The notes under the pieces: generated by a model
Database searches by the model: none
What the model saw: the letters and a program-made list of their open reading frames with translations, nothing else
Told to the model about the DNA's origin: nothing
Assembly (NCBI GenBank): GCA_000729835.1
Contig: JFHB01000152.1
Span: 1-64,000, forward strand
DNA: 64,000 nucleotides
Direction of reading: 5' to 3'
Source of the DNA: Atkinsonella hypoxylon
Taxonomy: Eukaryota > Ascomycota > Sordariomycetes > Hypocreales > Clavicipitaceae
Part shown: positions 11,460 to 22,289 of the stretch, piece after piece
Layout: each line of letters starts with the position of its first letter
Numbering within the stretch: position 1 is the stretch's first letter
Made by a program: the position numbers and the translations under genes

Positions 11460-14400
11460 AGAGGTAGAGAAAAGTACAGTAGAAATTAGCTAGAAAGCAG
11501 CAGAAATTGCAGTACTTTATAAGTTAGTTAAGAGCTAATCTCTATAAATAAAGAAACTATAACGCTTTATAATAAACTATATATAGATAAAGAAGCAGCT
11601 TTAAGCTGCAATAGGCTAGCAGCTAGAGGAACTTAAATAGAAGCCTTTACCTATAGTAAACTCTTATAATAGAAATAAATAGAGCTTTTAGGCCTAGTAA
11701 ATAGCAATTACCTAAAAGCTCTAGGCTAATAGTGCCTTTATAGGTATAATATAGAACTAGTAGTACTATTTATACTAAAGCTTATTGCTTAAGGTTTAGT
11801 AAAGAGTAACTGCCTATTATAAGGTAGGTAAAGTAAGGGAATATAATATATAGGGATTCCTTAATTACTTAGAATTAGTCTTTATAGATTCTTACTAGTA
11901 GAACTAAGCCCTAATTAAGCTTAATTAACTTTAATAAAGTAGTAATAAGTAGTTTATAGAATTCTACGTTTATTTTAAAGAGAAAATTACACTAGTAGAA
12001 GAGGCTAACTAAAATAATAGTATAAAGTTAGCTAAGTTGTAAATAGCACTTAATAAGGAAATAAAGAATTATAGTATAGAGAGAGATATTCTATATTATA
12101 ACTACCTTTAGGCAATAGAGCGCTACTACAGTATTACGCTAAACCTTAAGTTATATTGCATTAAGGAATAGTACTAATAGAAATACAGCTCTAGCTCTAA
12201 AGGGCCCTAGAATAGTAACACTAAGATAACTAAGGTTAATGCTATAGGAACTTAATAGAAATAGAAAGAGAGCATAAAGAAATCTAAAGTAAGATAACTA
12301 AATAAGAATACTTTATAAGTAAAGTAGGTATTTAAGGCTAAACTTAAGAAATACTATTAGAAGAGGTAATACCTTTAATATAGGTTATTTTAACACTATA
12401 TTTAAGGATATAGATTATAACTAGTAGAATATAAGCTAGAATTAACTAGTGTATAGGTAGCAGCTATAGATAATATACAGAAGAAGAACTCTAATAAGTT
12501 AGAAAAAGGCTTACCTTTAGCCTTAAGCTTAGTATAGAGGTAAAGGCAATATAGATAACGTAATAACTCTTACTTAATAGGTAGCTAAAAGAAGAATATA
12601 GAGAGATAACTAAGAAAATAGATATATTACTGTTCTTTATCTCTATACTCTTTAACTAACTGTTATTCTATAATATATAGATAAATAGTAGGTATAACTA
12701 CTTTACTGCAATAAGTAAGAGTTTAATGTAATACCTTAGCCTAAAGTAAGTTCTATTGCTATATAAAAGAATAATATAGATAGCAGTAGAGGTTAAATAG
12801 TAGTTCTATAATAGCTACTAAAGAAGCGCCTTAATTGCTTCTTTAGTTTACTTATAGGTAGATATTAATAGCTAGGTCTTCCTAGTAGTAGCCTATATAA
12901 TCCTAGGCTTAACCTAAGATTATATCTTTAGAAGTCTATAGTTAGCCTATAATAGAGTTGTCCTTAACGCTACTAGCTAAAGCTTATTAGTAGGTAAGGC
13001 TAAGGGCCTTATAATTTAAGCAGTAAGCTCTTAGGGCATTAAGAACCTAATAAGACTAGTGTTAGTAGTAGTTTATAGCGCTCTAATAAAATAGAGCAAA
13101 AGCTAGAAGATTGCTATATATTTTATTGCTATAAGCCTTTAGGAAATTACCTCTATATTATTATTGTAAATCTCTCTAGAAGGTTTTAGTCTGCTAATAC
13201 TACTACTTAAATTAGAGGATTTTTATAATCTTTTTAAAGAAGAAAAGGCCTAGGGCCTTTTGCTATATAAAGAAGAGCTAGATTACTATATTAGGCTAAA
13301 ATAGTAGCTAAATAGCTCCTTACTGTTACTGCTATAGGCTCTACTATACAATATACTGTAGAACTATTTATTAGAAATTAAAAGGTAGGTAATAGACCTA
13401 ATAGATAAAGGGTAGATTTAAGCTAGCTTCTCCTTAGTAGTAGTGCTTATCTTTTTAGCTAAAAAGCTAAGTAAAGGTTAGTAATTCTATATTAATTATT
13501 AAGCTCTTAATAAGATTATAGAATAGAACTATTACTTTTTTCTCTTAATAAAAGAGACACTTAAGTTATTATTAAAGGTATATTAGTTTACTAAGCTAAA
13601 TATATAGTTAGCCTTCTATAGAATTTAGATAGTAAATAGTAAAGAGTACCTTATAGCGTTTTACACCTAGTTTAGCCTCTTTAAATAGCTAGTTTACCCC
13701 TTTAGATTAGTAAAGGCTCTAGCTATATTCTAATAATATATTAATAGTGCGTTAAAAGAGGCCCTTAGGGATTATATAACTACTTATTTAGATAACATTC
13801 TTATTTATATAGAGAGTTCTAGAAAAGACTATATATATAAGGTATAGAGGATCTTAGAAAAGTTATAGCTAGTAAAGCTACACTTAGATCTTAAGAAATA
13901 CTGCTTTACTATAACTAAAGTTAAATACCTTAGCTTTATAGTAGTAGTAAAAAGAGAGATATACCTAGATCTAGAGAAGATTGTAGCTATTTAAAAGTAA
14001 TAAGCTTCTACTAAATTATAAAGGGTATAAAGCTTCCTTAGATTTATAAACTTCTACTGTAACTTTATATTAGATTTCTTAAATATTATAGAGCCTTTAG
14101 TTAACTTAATAAAGAAGAGAGTTCTATTCTAGTAGATAAAGAAATATAAAAGGTTATTTATAAGGCTTAAGGAAGCCTTTACTTTATACTTAGTCTTAGC
14201 CTAATAGAACCCTAAGAAGGATATAGTAGTAAAGGCTAATTGCTTAAGAGAGGCCCTTAGTAGCTATTTATTCTAATATAATAAAGCTAGTGTACTTTAG
14301 CCTATAGTATACTATTTAGCGAGGTTATCTCTAGCTTAGTGTAACTATACTATTTACAATAAGAAGCTTTTAGCAATAATATTTTACCTTAAAGCCTAAG

Positions 14401-16271
14401 CAGTAGAGTTATAAGAAGTAGTATACCTCTTTATAATTCTTACTAACTATAAGAATCTAGAATACTTTACGTTCTTATAAAAGATCTTTAAGCGTTAAGC
14501 TAAGTAAGTAGAGCTTCTCTCCCTCTTTAACTACTACCTATAATACTGCCTAGAGCTATAGGTAGAGCAGCTAGATATATTATTATAATAAAAGTAGAAT
14601 TAAGAGAGAGTAACGCTATAGATAGGCTAGGTTCTCTAGCCTCTCTCTATTAGCTATTTTAGCGCTCTCTATAGAGATAAGGAGAAGAAGGAGGTTATAG
14701 AAGATATTATAGTAGAAACAGCTAGTAAAGTAACACTAGAAAGTTAACTAGCTAAGGCTTTATAGGTGCTAGCTAGAATAACACTATTTTTAGATAAACA
14801 CTTATAGAGCCTATAGAACTAAGGAGTGTAGAAAGACCTAGTATACCTAATAAGGTTAAATATAGTTTAGAAGGGAGAGAGAAGGTTTCTATTAAAGGTA
14901 AAGATATAAAAATAGATTATAGACTATACCCTTAATGTATAAAGGGTATTAGTTTACTAGAGCTGCCTCTAGGTCCTTAAGTATAAGCTATTAACTACTA
15001 TACTAATATATAGAATATATAAGTTACTAATGTTAGGCTACTTAGAATAAAATACTACGTTTTAGGCATTAATATATAACTATTACTAAAATAGGCTATC
15101 CTAAGATATTGCTTAGTACATCTAAAACTACTACTATTACAGTAGCTAAAAGAGTAAGAGGTTGCAGTAAGGCTTATTATAACCTATTTTAGCGCTAAAT
15201 AGGTATTAGTTATAGATCTCTATAGATTTTATAATAGATTTACTAGTGCTAAGCTAAGCTACACTCTCTTACTTAATAGTTATTACTAACTAACTTTTAA
15301 AGTATATATAGTTAGAAGCAATAGCCTTTATAGAGGTAAAGAAATATACTCTATAGTTTAAGCATTATTAATAGTAGTTCTATAGGTTCCTAAAATAAAT
15401 TATCTTTAACTGCAGTTTAAACTAGTTAAGTACGTTTTAGACTACTCTTTATTGCCTTATTAGAATTAAATAATTACTATTTACTTTCTACTACCTATAA
15501 ATAAACAGTAGAATAGAGAGAGTTAATTAAGAAGTATAAGTAATTCTATAGGTTATAGTTGCCTTTTTGCAGTTTAACTAGCCTAAACACCTCTCTATAT
15601 ACTAGCTAGCTATTAACAATAGAAACTCCTTAGTAATAGGTATAAGCCTAAACTAGGCAATATATAGGTACAATATAGGCTTTATCTAGAAGCTTATAGA
15701 TAAAAAGAAGTCTTAAGTCTTATATAAGAGATAGGCTTTAGTGTTCCTTAAATAACTATAAAAGAATATAAATATTACTTAAGCTGCAATTAACTTTACC
15801 TAATAAAAATAGTAAAAGTAGTTAAATAGAAGCTATAAGCTAGTAGAATAGTATAAGGTAGAGAACTTAGTTTAGCTAATGCTCTATTATATTAAAATAA
15901 ACTACTTAAGTTAGAAACTTAATTAGATTATAGTAAAGTATATAGTTATAAATATACTAATACCTTTAACTATAAAATTAGATATTCTACTAGGAATTTA
16001 CCTAGTTTTCTATATTAACCTTATTAAGTAAGTAGTAATAAACCTCTTACCTTTCTAGCAGTTAATAGACTTAAGACCTAGTTTTAAGCTAACTATAATA
16101 GATACTAACCTATCCCTTAGAGAATATAGAGTAAAGGAAATTCTAGCTACTAAAAACGCTTTAAGCTAAAAGAGATACTATTAAGTGCTTATTAAGTAGG
16201 TAAAGTTTATTTAGCTTATATAGAAACTACTAAAAAACTTTCTTAATATAGAGGCACTAGATTAATTTAAG
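11460..16271 (+). pseudogene. G1 Gypsy gag-pol with C-terminal chromodomain, RIP-damaged
   Basis: Degraded Gag-Pol. Gag-like sequence covers about 11460-12560. Reverse transcriptase is clear: the block resembling 'AFRTRFGLFEYLVMPFGL' at 13655-13715 and YLDNILIY (normally YLDDILIY) at 13785-13808. RNase H ends with the 'LTDHKNLEYF' block, here Asn for Asp and Tyr for His (14435-14470). Integrase follows: the SIDFI block near 15215, a catalytic Asp changed to Asn in the 'IISDRG' position near 15400, and a retained Glu in 'ERVN' near 15510. A chromodomain lies at 16120-16271 (REYRVKEILA, then the VLIK and NFLNIEALD blocks). Chromodomains bind methylated histone H3 and are thought to direct chromoviruses to heterochromatin. 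TAA/TAG codons lie throughout, so nothing is expressed as a full protein. Gag boundaries are approximate. Confidence 0.8.
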
Positions 16272-16453
16272 TTATAGTAAAGAGACACTTAATTTAACAA
16301 TAGGCCTAGTAAAGGTACAGTAAAATTTTATATAGACTTTAATAATAACTTAATTATCTTTAACTAAAGATAAAAGAAAATAAACTCTCCTTTATAGAGG
16401 CTTATATAATTACTATAAAAAAAAAAAAATTAAAAAAAAAAATAAAAGAAATT
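16272..16453 (+). repeat. A-rich tract at the end of G1 pol
   Basis: Between 16408 and 16446 the + strand is almost pure A (two runs of about 11-13 A). It could be a RIP-converted G-run (glycine-rich end of pol) or a true A-tract. Nothing else is recognised here. Confidence 0.5.
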
Positions 16454-17875
16454 CTTTAGTAAGTAGTAAGGGAGCGTTAATACTTATAGTGTAGAGGTAT
16501 AACTACCTAAAAAGCGCCTTACTGCTCTTTAAGTAGTTATAGAATAGAAGTTAAAGAAGCTATATAGTGTCCCTAGAGTAGCGTAAAAGCTAGAGCTAGA
16601 ATAGTAGCGCTAGCAGAAGGTATAGAAGCTAGAGTAGGTAAGGATATAACTAGCGCTTTAGATTAAGGCTTTACTCTAGTAGGTATAGGTAAGAATATAA
16701 TATCTTAAATAGCTTAGCGCTTTAGGCGTAAAGGTATAGTCTTTAAAGAGAGAAAGATAGAGAGAGAGAAAATAGAGAGAGTAATAAGCTAAGTTAGAGT
16801 TATATACTCTAGAAATATAGATAGTAGTTAGCGCTATAAGTAGTTTAAGCTTTTAAGCTTAGCCTAAAGGTAGATATATTTCTAGTGTATTACTTTAAGG
16901 TTATTCTATAAAGGTAAAAGAATAATATATAGCAGTAAAGGAGCTTTATATAGCAGTAAAGAGGCAGCAGTAGTAAAGGTTAGCAGTATATAATAAGGTG
17001 TAGGTATAGGTAGAGGTAACAATAAGAGTATAGTAATAGCAGTAGTGTTAGTAAGTGTAAAAGGCAATAAGAAGTTATTATTAATATCTATAGAGATATA
17101 CTTATACTTATTAGGGTTAAACTTATTATTCTTTAGAACAATAAAGGCTATAGTACTTTTATAGATTACAGAAAAAGGGAGAGTAAGCGTAAAAGAGCTA
17201 TTAGCTTAAGTTATATAATAAAGAGAAGAAAAGAGCGTAACCTTCTTTTCTATATAATTAGCAGTAAGTATATCCTTAAGTATAGTATTATAGTAGTTAT
17301 ATATATTTAAGAACTTATAGGTAAAGATAGTTTAGTAAGTAGACTAGCTAGAGTAAAAGAGAATTAATATAGACTTAACTATAAGACCTTAGTTAGTAAG
17401 TTTCTATATTCTAGTAAAGTAACACTATAGGTAAGAATACCTAGTAAAGAGGCTTAGATTCTATATACAGCCTTTATACCTCTATATATACAGTTAGTAT
17501 TCTCTCCTTTAGCTAAAACAGTAGTTATATAAGCCCTTCTTGTAAAGGTTGTTATAATATAGTATATAAATATCTTTAAGGATGTTGCTATTAAATAGCT
17601 CTAAATTGTTTAAGTTTCTTTATATAAGGAAACTATAGATATAGCAGCAATAAGGGACTATTAGCGCTATAGAAGTAGGAGCAGTAGAGGCACTAGCACT
17701 AGTAATATAGCTGTTAAAGTTCTAAATGTATTCTAGGTTAGTAAAAGAATAAGCTATATATAGATAAAGAAGCAGTGTACTCTAGGCTAATAGAATAATA
17801 TTTTGTAGTTTTAATTAACTAGCTACTTACAGTTAAATAAATTCTGTTTAGTTACAATAGAAAGGAGCTCTCTTA
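16454..17875 (-). pseudogene. Possible antisense frame in the 3' region of G1
   Basis: On the minus strand a frame of about 470 codons runs from near 17875 to near 16454 with no TGA, and TAA/TAG in only about 5-7% of codons by hand count. The overlapping sense frame at 16527-16800 has stops in about one codon in five. The translation is rich in Leu, Ile, Tyr and Ser, with segments that look globular (17000-17650) and a Pro/Leu-rich C-terminal half. I recognise no family. It could be an antisense gene carried by the retrotransposon, a captured host fragment, or chance openness in RIP-altered DNA. Both ends are unknown. G2 cannot be used to test it because that part is outside the window. Confidence 0.3.
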
Positions 17876-18780
17876 TATTAAAAGAAGTAGCAGCAGCTAT
17901 ATAGCGTAAAAGGGAATTTTAGGAGATAATAATAGAACTATTTAGTTATAATATAGAGGTAAAATAAGATATAAAGGAGAAAGGAAAAGATAAAGAAAGA
18001 AGAGAAAGAATTGTTTATTTTTATATTAGAAACAGCTAAAAGCTAGCTGCTAGTTTATTGCACACTAAAGGGATAAGAACAATAATAACTATTTACGCCT
18101 TACTAGCTATTAGTTTATTATGCGCTAAGAGAATAACACTAACAATAAACGTTTACGCTCTACACTCTAGATAATGCTCTCTATATACAGATAGGTTATA
18201 TATAACTAATAACTGTTTACAACAGCAATAGGGATAAAAGAGAGAGAGTGCCTTCTAGTTAACAAAAGGGATTGTTACACAATAATTACTTTAAATATAA
18301 AGAGACCTAGGGATATAGGCAGTTTATACGCTAGTAACACTAGCATTACAGCTAGTGCCTATATACTAGTTAGATAATTAATAGTTATATATAGAGGCTT
18401 ATAAGGTAGAGGGAGGCAGGGGGTTAATAGACCCTAGAAGGGTATAACTAAGCAGAGGGGCGTAATTAAACTATTGTAATGTAACTAATAGGTTAGTTAG
18501 TAGAGCAATAGATAGCTGTTGCTAAGGTGCTATAAGCAATTAGAGGGAAAGGAGGTAGAGCAAACGTTTATTTATATATTAGCTCTATAATACTATATAA
18601 AGTATAAATAGTGCGTTAGTGCAGCAATAGAACAGCTAAAGTAAAGCGCCTAGGCGTAAATATTATACTCCTTACTTTTTATAGGTAAACAATAGAGAAA
18701 ATATAAAGAGAGAGTAGATAGAGAATTAGCTACAGTTTATAGCACCTACTAAAGATAATAAAGGGATTGTTATAGGGGCT
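17876..18780 (+). other. G1 3' non-coding region
   Basis: No protein motif recognised. It holds a 60-bp imperfect tandem duplication (18046-18164) and a purine-rich stretch near 17955-18010. Confidence 0.45.
18046..18164 (+). repeat. Imperfect tandem duplication, period 60 bp
   Basis: 18046-18104 and 18106-18164 share GCTxxTAGTTTATT at the start and TTTACGC near the end, with the middle diverged mainly by transitions. Confidence 0.65.
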
Positions 18781-18796
18781 AGGAGAAGAAGGAGGG
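18781..18796 (+). other. G1 polypurine tract
   Basis: AGGAGAAGAAGGAGGG lies two bases before the 3' LTR and fixes the + strand orientation of G1. Confidence 0.85.
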
Positions 18797-18798
18797 TA

Positions 18799-19121
18799 TA
18801 TTATAGACTTAAGCCTTAGGCTTAAGTCTTTTAGTAAAGAGAGAATAGCAGAAGAGAGATAGAGATCTATATAGATAAAGGAATAGAAGTAAGCTATATT
18901 TGTTTAGAGGTTAGCTAAACTTTACTAGGCCCTAGAGAGAGAACCTTAGCTATAGAGCACATGCTAAAAGGGGCTCCTAAGGGGATAGACCTACCCCTAG
19001 ATATATAGTACAGGAGTATAGGGAGGCTTCTAGTTCCTTCTCTCTTCCCCCTTTCCTCCCTATAATTATAGTTCTCATTATAGACGCTAGTTAGCAGCAG
19101 CTCCTAGGCCAGTCCATTACA
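18799..19121 (+). repeat. G1 3' LTR (323 bp)
   Basis: Partner of 11033-11355, ending GTCCATTACA. The two LTRs carry different sets of transitions, so RIP acted after insertion. Confidence 0.92.
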
Positions 19122-19126
19122 AAGCC
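19122..19126. repeat. Right target-site duplication of G1 (AAGCC)
   Basis: Matches 11028-11032. The ORF3 frame of XL resumes directly after it. Confidence 0.92.
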
Positions 19127-19808
19127 TACCTTAAGGACACTTCTATAGGTAGTAACGCTATATAGAAGCAACTTAACCTCTATATTACTAAAATTAATAA
19201 GTTAAATAAAAAGATTAACTAGATTAAAATAGAGGCTAAAGGAGGTCTATTTAATAAGTAGTTTAATAAATTATAAACTGCTATCTACAGTATATATAAC
19301 TAACTAAATAGTATAAGTTAATTTAATAAAGGTATTAATAACGTTATTAATAAAAATAAAACCTTACTAAAGGTTGCTAGTAATATTAATACACTATAGG
19401 CAGAAAATAAACGCTTATAATATAAAATTAACTGTATTTATATAGACTTCTTAGAACGCTTAGCTAACTAGCTTATTACTACATAAAGCCTCTTTAGTAA
19501 TAGATTTAGCACTATTTAATGTAGAAGAAGTGCTTAATTTATACTAATTAACCTATCTTTAATATATTTCTCTTTATTAATTCTACAAAAGATATCTTCT
19601 ACAGTAAAGCTAATGCTAACTAAAGTAAAAACGCTAACTAAGAGGCTAGCTATAGATAAACTAGTAGAAATACCTACTAAGCATAAGACTAGTGCCTTTT
19701 AGGTAAAACCCTCTCTAAAGCCGCTAGGAACGTCCTTTAGCTTTACTTTCTAGAGAGAACTAATAGCTTACTATAACTAACTAACAATTTACTGCTATTA
19801 CTAATGCC
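19127..19808 (+). pseudogene. Gypsy-X (XL) post-pol frame (ORF3), coiled-coil part
   Basis: Second piece of ORF3, in frame with 10103-11032. Codons at 19175-19450 give a run rich in Lys, Asn, Ile, Leu and Gln with heptad-like spacing (KINKLNKKINQIK-type), suggesting a coiled coil. After about 19650 comes a Lys/Pro/Ser-rich segment and then an aromatic end. The frame is broken at 19808 by XR and continues at 37566. No known family is recognised. Confidence 0.45.
19804..19808. repeat. Left target-site duplication of XR (ATGCC)
   Basis: Recurs at 37561-37565. The equivalent unbroken site lies within XR itself near 20600-20610 (reverse orientation). Confidence 0.9.
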
Positions 19809-20051
19809 TGTTACGGTGGGATCCGACGTGGGTTTGTCGGAAGTGACAATGGGTTGTTGGATTCGACAGGTTATGTAATAAATCGTAAGAGGAGTTGTAA
19901 GAGCTTCTGTAAGGAGCATCTAGAAATAGTGTTCTAGTGAATAATTGTTAATTGTTTAATCTAACTACTTAAGTGTTGCTTCTAACTACTTATATATAAT
20001 TGCAGTTACGTGCACTAGTAACCTATAGGTCTATAGAATTATCCTATAATA
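19809..20051 (-). repeat. XR 3' LTR (243 bp)
   Basis: On the + strand it begins TGTTACGGTGGGATCCGACG. It is far less RIP-damaged at this end than the partner LTR at 37318-37560. Confidence 0.92.
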
Positions 20052-20545
20052 AGTGCTACTCTTACAAAAAAGATTAGCTGTTCTAGCTATTCTAAAAATT
20101 AATTGTTAGTTATTAGAAGGTATGTTAGATTAAACTAAATAACTTATTAATCTAGCTATTATAAAAGGCGTAAAAAGGTAGTTGTTGTTTTATTGCGTAA
20201 GTATATATTGTTGTTATTGTAGTGCAATCTGCAGCATAGGTTGCTATATTTATATATTTTCCTGTATACTTATAATGCCTAAATTACACTTATAATCTAG
20301 TAACTATTAAATCTATATATTAAATTAATAGATTTCCTTAAACCTAATAGAGCGTTAAAGCTTGTTCTATATTCTATATATAAGTAAAGTTGCGTAAAAT
20401 TATCCTAGATAATATTAAATCCTATAAATTAATCTTATATAATAAAGCTAATTTATTAAATCTATATAGCATATTCTTTATATAAGATTATTCTGTGCAG
20501 TGTTAAAAGCATTAAAAATTAATCTATATTAAAGCAAATTTTCTG
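20052..20545 (-). other. XR 3' untranslated region
   Basis: About 494 bp between the ORF3 stop and the 3' LTR; its counterpart in XL is 37619-38114. No motif recognised. The polypurine tract is not evident; the best candidate is the GTAGAGGTAG-like stretch adjoining the LTR, clearer in XL near 38101-38110. Confidence 0.5.
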
Positions 20546-20639
20546 TTAGATCCCTTTAGTGTATTTCTCTATATATATACAGCCTATTCTAATCCCTAAG
20601 CATTAGTAATAGCAGCAAATTGTTAGTTAGTTGTAGTAG
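20546..20639 (-). pseudogene. XR post-pol frame (ORF3), C-terminal end
   Basis: Last 31 codons of ORF3, separated from 28443-30013 by E2. The frame ends at TAA (20546-20548), conserved in XL at 37616-37618. It may be the true stop or a converted Gln codon. Confidence 0.4.
20635..20639. repeat. Left target-site duplication of E2 (AGTAG)
   Basis: Recurs at 28438-28442; XL near 19765-19775 shows the unoccupied site. Confidence 0.92.
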
Positions 20640-21329
20640 TGTTAAAAATAAGCTACCCTGTATAGCCTATTTTTATGCCTACTAGTTGCTCTATCACGTG
20701 ACCCTTATTAGGTCTTGTTACGTTGATTTTTGGTAGAGATATCGTTGTTACTAGATGCAAACATCTAGATTTGATTAAGGCAAAGTTGCCTAACCTATAG
20801 TCAACTTTAACTGCGATTTTCTCCACAACTAGCAATAGTAGAAATTCAAGAAGTATACCATTCGAAAGCTAAGAATTAGGGCTATCTAATAGTATAATTG
20901 TTGGATAGAGTTGCTTATAAGGGTTGCTTGTTATTAGTGGAATTTGTTAAATTGTGCATATAGGCATCTCGTTTGTATAGCTGTAAGTCGATTTTTTTGT
21001 TTTTATATAGTAAATCTTTTTGCGGAAATTATAAAGTGGCCTACAAGCCCCTTCTAGCGACTACAGCCTGCCGATATAGTTGGAGGGTCTATAAAGGACT
21101 AGAAAGATTTAAGATTCTACCCTTACTGTTCGTTACAGCGCTCTTAATATAAAGATATCACTATTACAGTTATCTATTGCCTCTACGTGATCTATACTAT
21201 ACACTACAGCTTGATTTAGGCCGCTGCTGCTTCTACTACGTGATAATTGCTAGGAGCAATTACAGGTGCTAAATCTAAGAGACCACTACCCTCTTCTATC
21301 TAGTCCTGTAATCCCTATTATTTTCAATA
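20640..21329 (+). repeat. E2 5' LTR (690 bp)
   Basis: Starts TGTTAAAAATAAGC and ends TTATTTTCAATA. It pairs with 27748-28437. Both E2 LTRs share a small change near the end (TTCTATCTAG for TTAGATATCTAG in the other copies), so it predates insertion. Confidence 0.95.
21004..21010 (+). promoter_or_regulatory. Candidate TATA box in E2 5' LTR
   Basis: TATATAG lies about 365 bp into the LTR after a T-run, the only TATA-like site placed at a sensible U3/R position and kept in all LTRs. In TA-rich RIP DNA such matches are common, so support is weak. Confidence 0.3.
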
Positions 21330-21346
21330 GGTTATAAGCCCGGAAG
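21330..21346 (+). other. E2 primer-binding site, internal initiator tRNA-Met type
   Basis: GGTTATAAGCCCGGAAG starts at the base after the LTR. GGTTATGAGCCC is the complement of the initiator tRNA-Met anticodon arm, and one G-to-A transition explains the difference. This implies a cleaved half-tRNA primer, as in Drosophila copia. Confidence 0.75.
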
Positions 21347-22289
21347 ACCTATCTACAAGCTGTTAGCCCGCTGAAATCTACTATTGTGTACTGTATTACC
21401 CACTAGAAGCTATATTAAGACCTGCGCTAGCAGCTATCGCTGCTATTAGTAGCTTGCTGGAAGCTATTAATACCTGCTGCACATATATCGCCAGCCACTA
21501 TACTAGTGTTTTTATTCTGCCTACCCTATGCCTCCTGCACTAGTTCTATGCACCCTGTGTATATACACTTTTAAAGCTATTCTCAATAGCTAGGTTCTAT
21601 TGTTGCACAACATCAAAATATACACATCTGCACACATTACATTTGCACTGTAAATCGTTTTATTAGGCACTGCCTAATCAATTATTTCCATTAAGAAATA
21701 AGCTTAGCGCTGTACTGCATCGCTTGTTGTTGTGCTGTTATCTTGTATATTGTGCACTCTGTGTACCTCTATTAGTAGCTATACTATAATTTGTAGTGCA
21801 CGCCTAACAGCTCTTGTTGCTGTTGGATATTCCTGTGTTTTCAGTCGCAGAATCAATTTGTGTAGTAATCCCACTGGTCGGGATTTTAAAGTGGGAATTA
21901 GCTGGATATCCCTAAATTAGCTGTGCCTAGGTCTCCACTGATTTATTAGAACCTAATTGGAGAAGAATCTCCTGAATTTTTTAGCTAAAAATAGCTAGGA
22001 CTGTGTTTTGTGCCCCTCGCGACCGCTTATTAATCTGGTCTGCCATACAAATTGTATGCGCATATAGATTGCGATACAACGCAGCCTTAGAGCTCGTTAT
22101 ACCTGTTACGAAAGAAATTAGAGGAAAATCTCAGTATAATTTCTGAAGATATAGGGCACTTCTAGGCCTATAATAGAGCAATCTATTAATATCTAGTAGA
22201 AGTTATTACTGTTATTTACTACTATTTCTACTGTAATTTAGCTATAATTAGCTATAAAGAGCGTTAAATTAGCTATTAAAACCCTTAAA
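21347..22289 (+). other. E2 untranslated leader
   Basis: 943 bp, the least damaged part of the element. It has short inverted repeats (GCAGCTATCGCTGC near 21430-21443, GTGCACTCTGTGTAC near 21753-21767, GGAGAAGAATCTCC near 21959-21972). The 62-codon open stretch at 21732-21920 is not conserved as a frame in other copies and is not called a gene. Confidence 0.6.

Larger units (their letters stand above)
11033..19121 (+). mobile_element. Gypsy-G copy G1, full-length chromodomain LTR retrotransposon
   Basis: Complete 8,089-bp Ty3/Gypsy element, + strand, inserted into XL. LTRs are 323 bp each, with termini TATTATGGAC...GTCCATTACA on the outer ends, that is, inverted TGTAATGGAC after undoing one transition. 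Gag-pol ends with a chromodomain, so it is a chromovirus. A 2.5-kb region of unclear function separates pol from the purine tract. AAGCC duplications flank it, and XR gives the unoccupied target. Confidence 0.92.

Noticed and set aside
16527..16800. Sense-strand Gln-rich coiled-coil protein after the G1 chromodomain
   Set aside because: It would need about one stop in five codons to be former Gln. The same bases read as Leu codons on the other strand, so the antisense reading is simpler.
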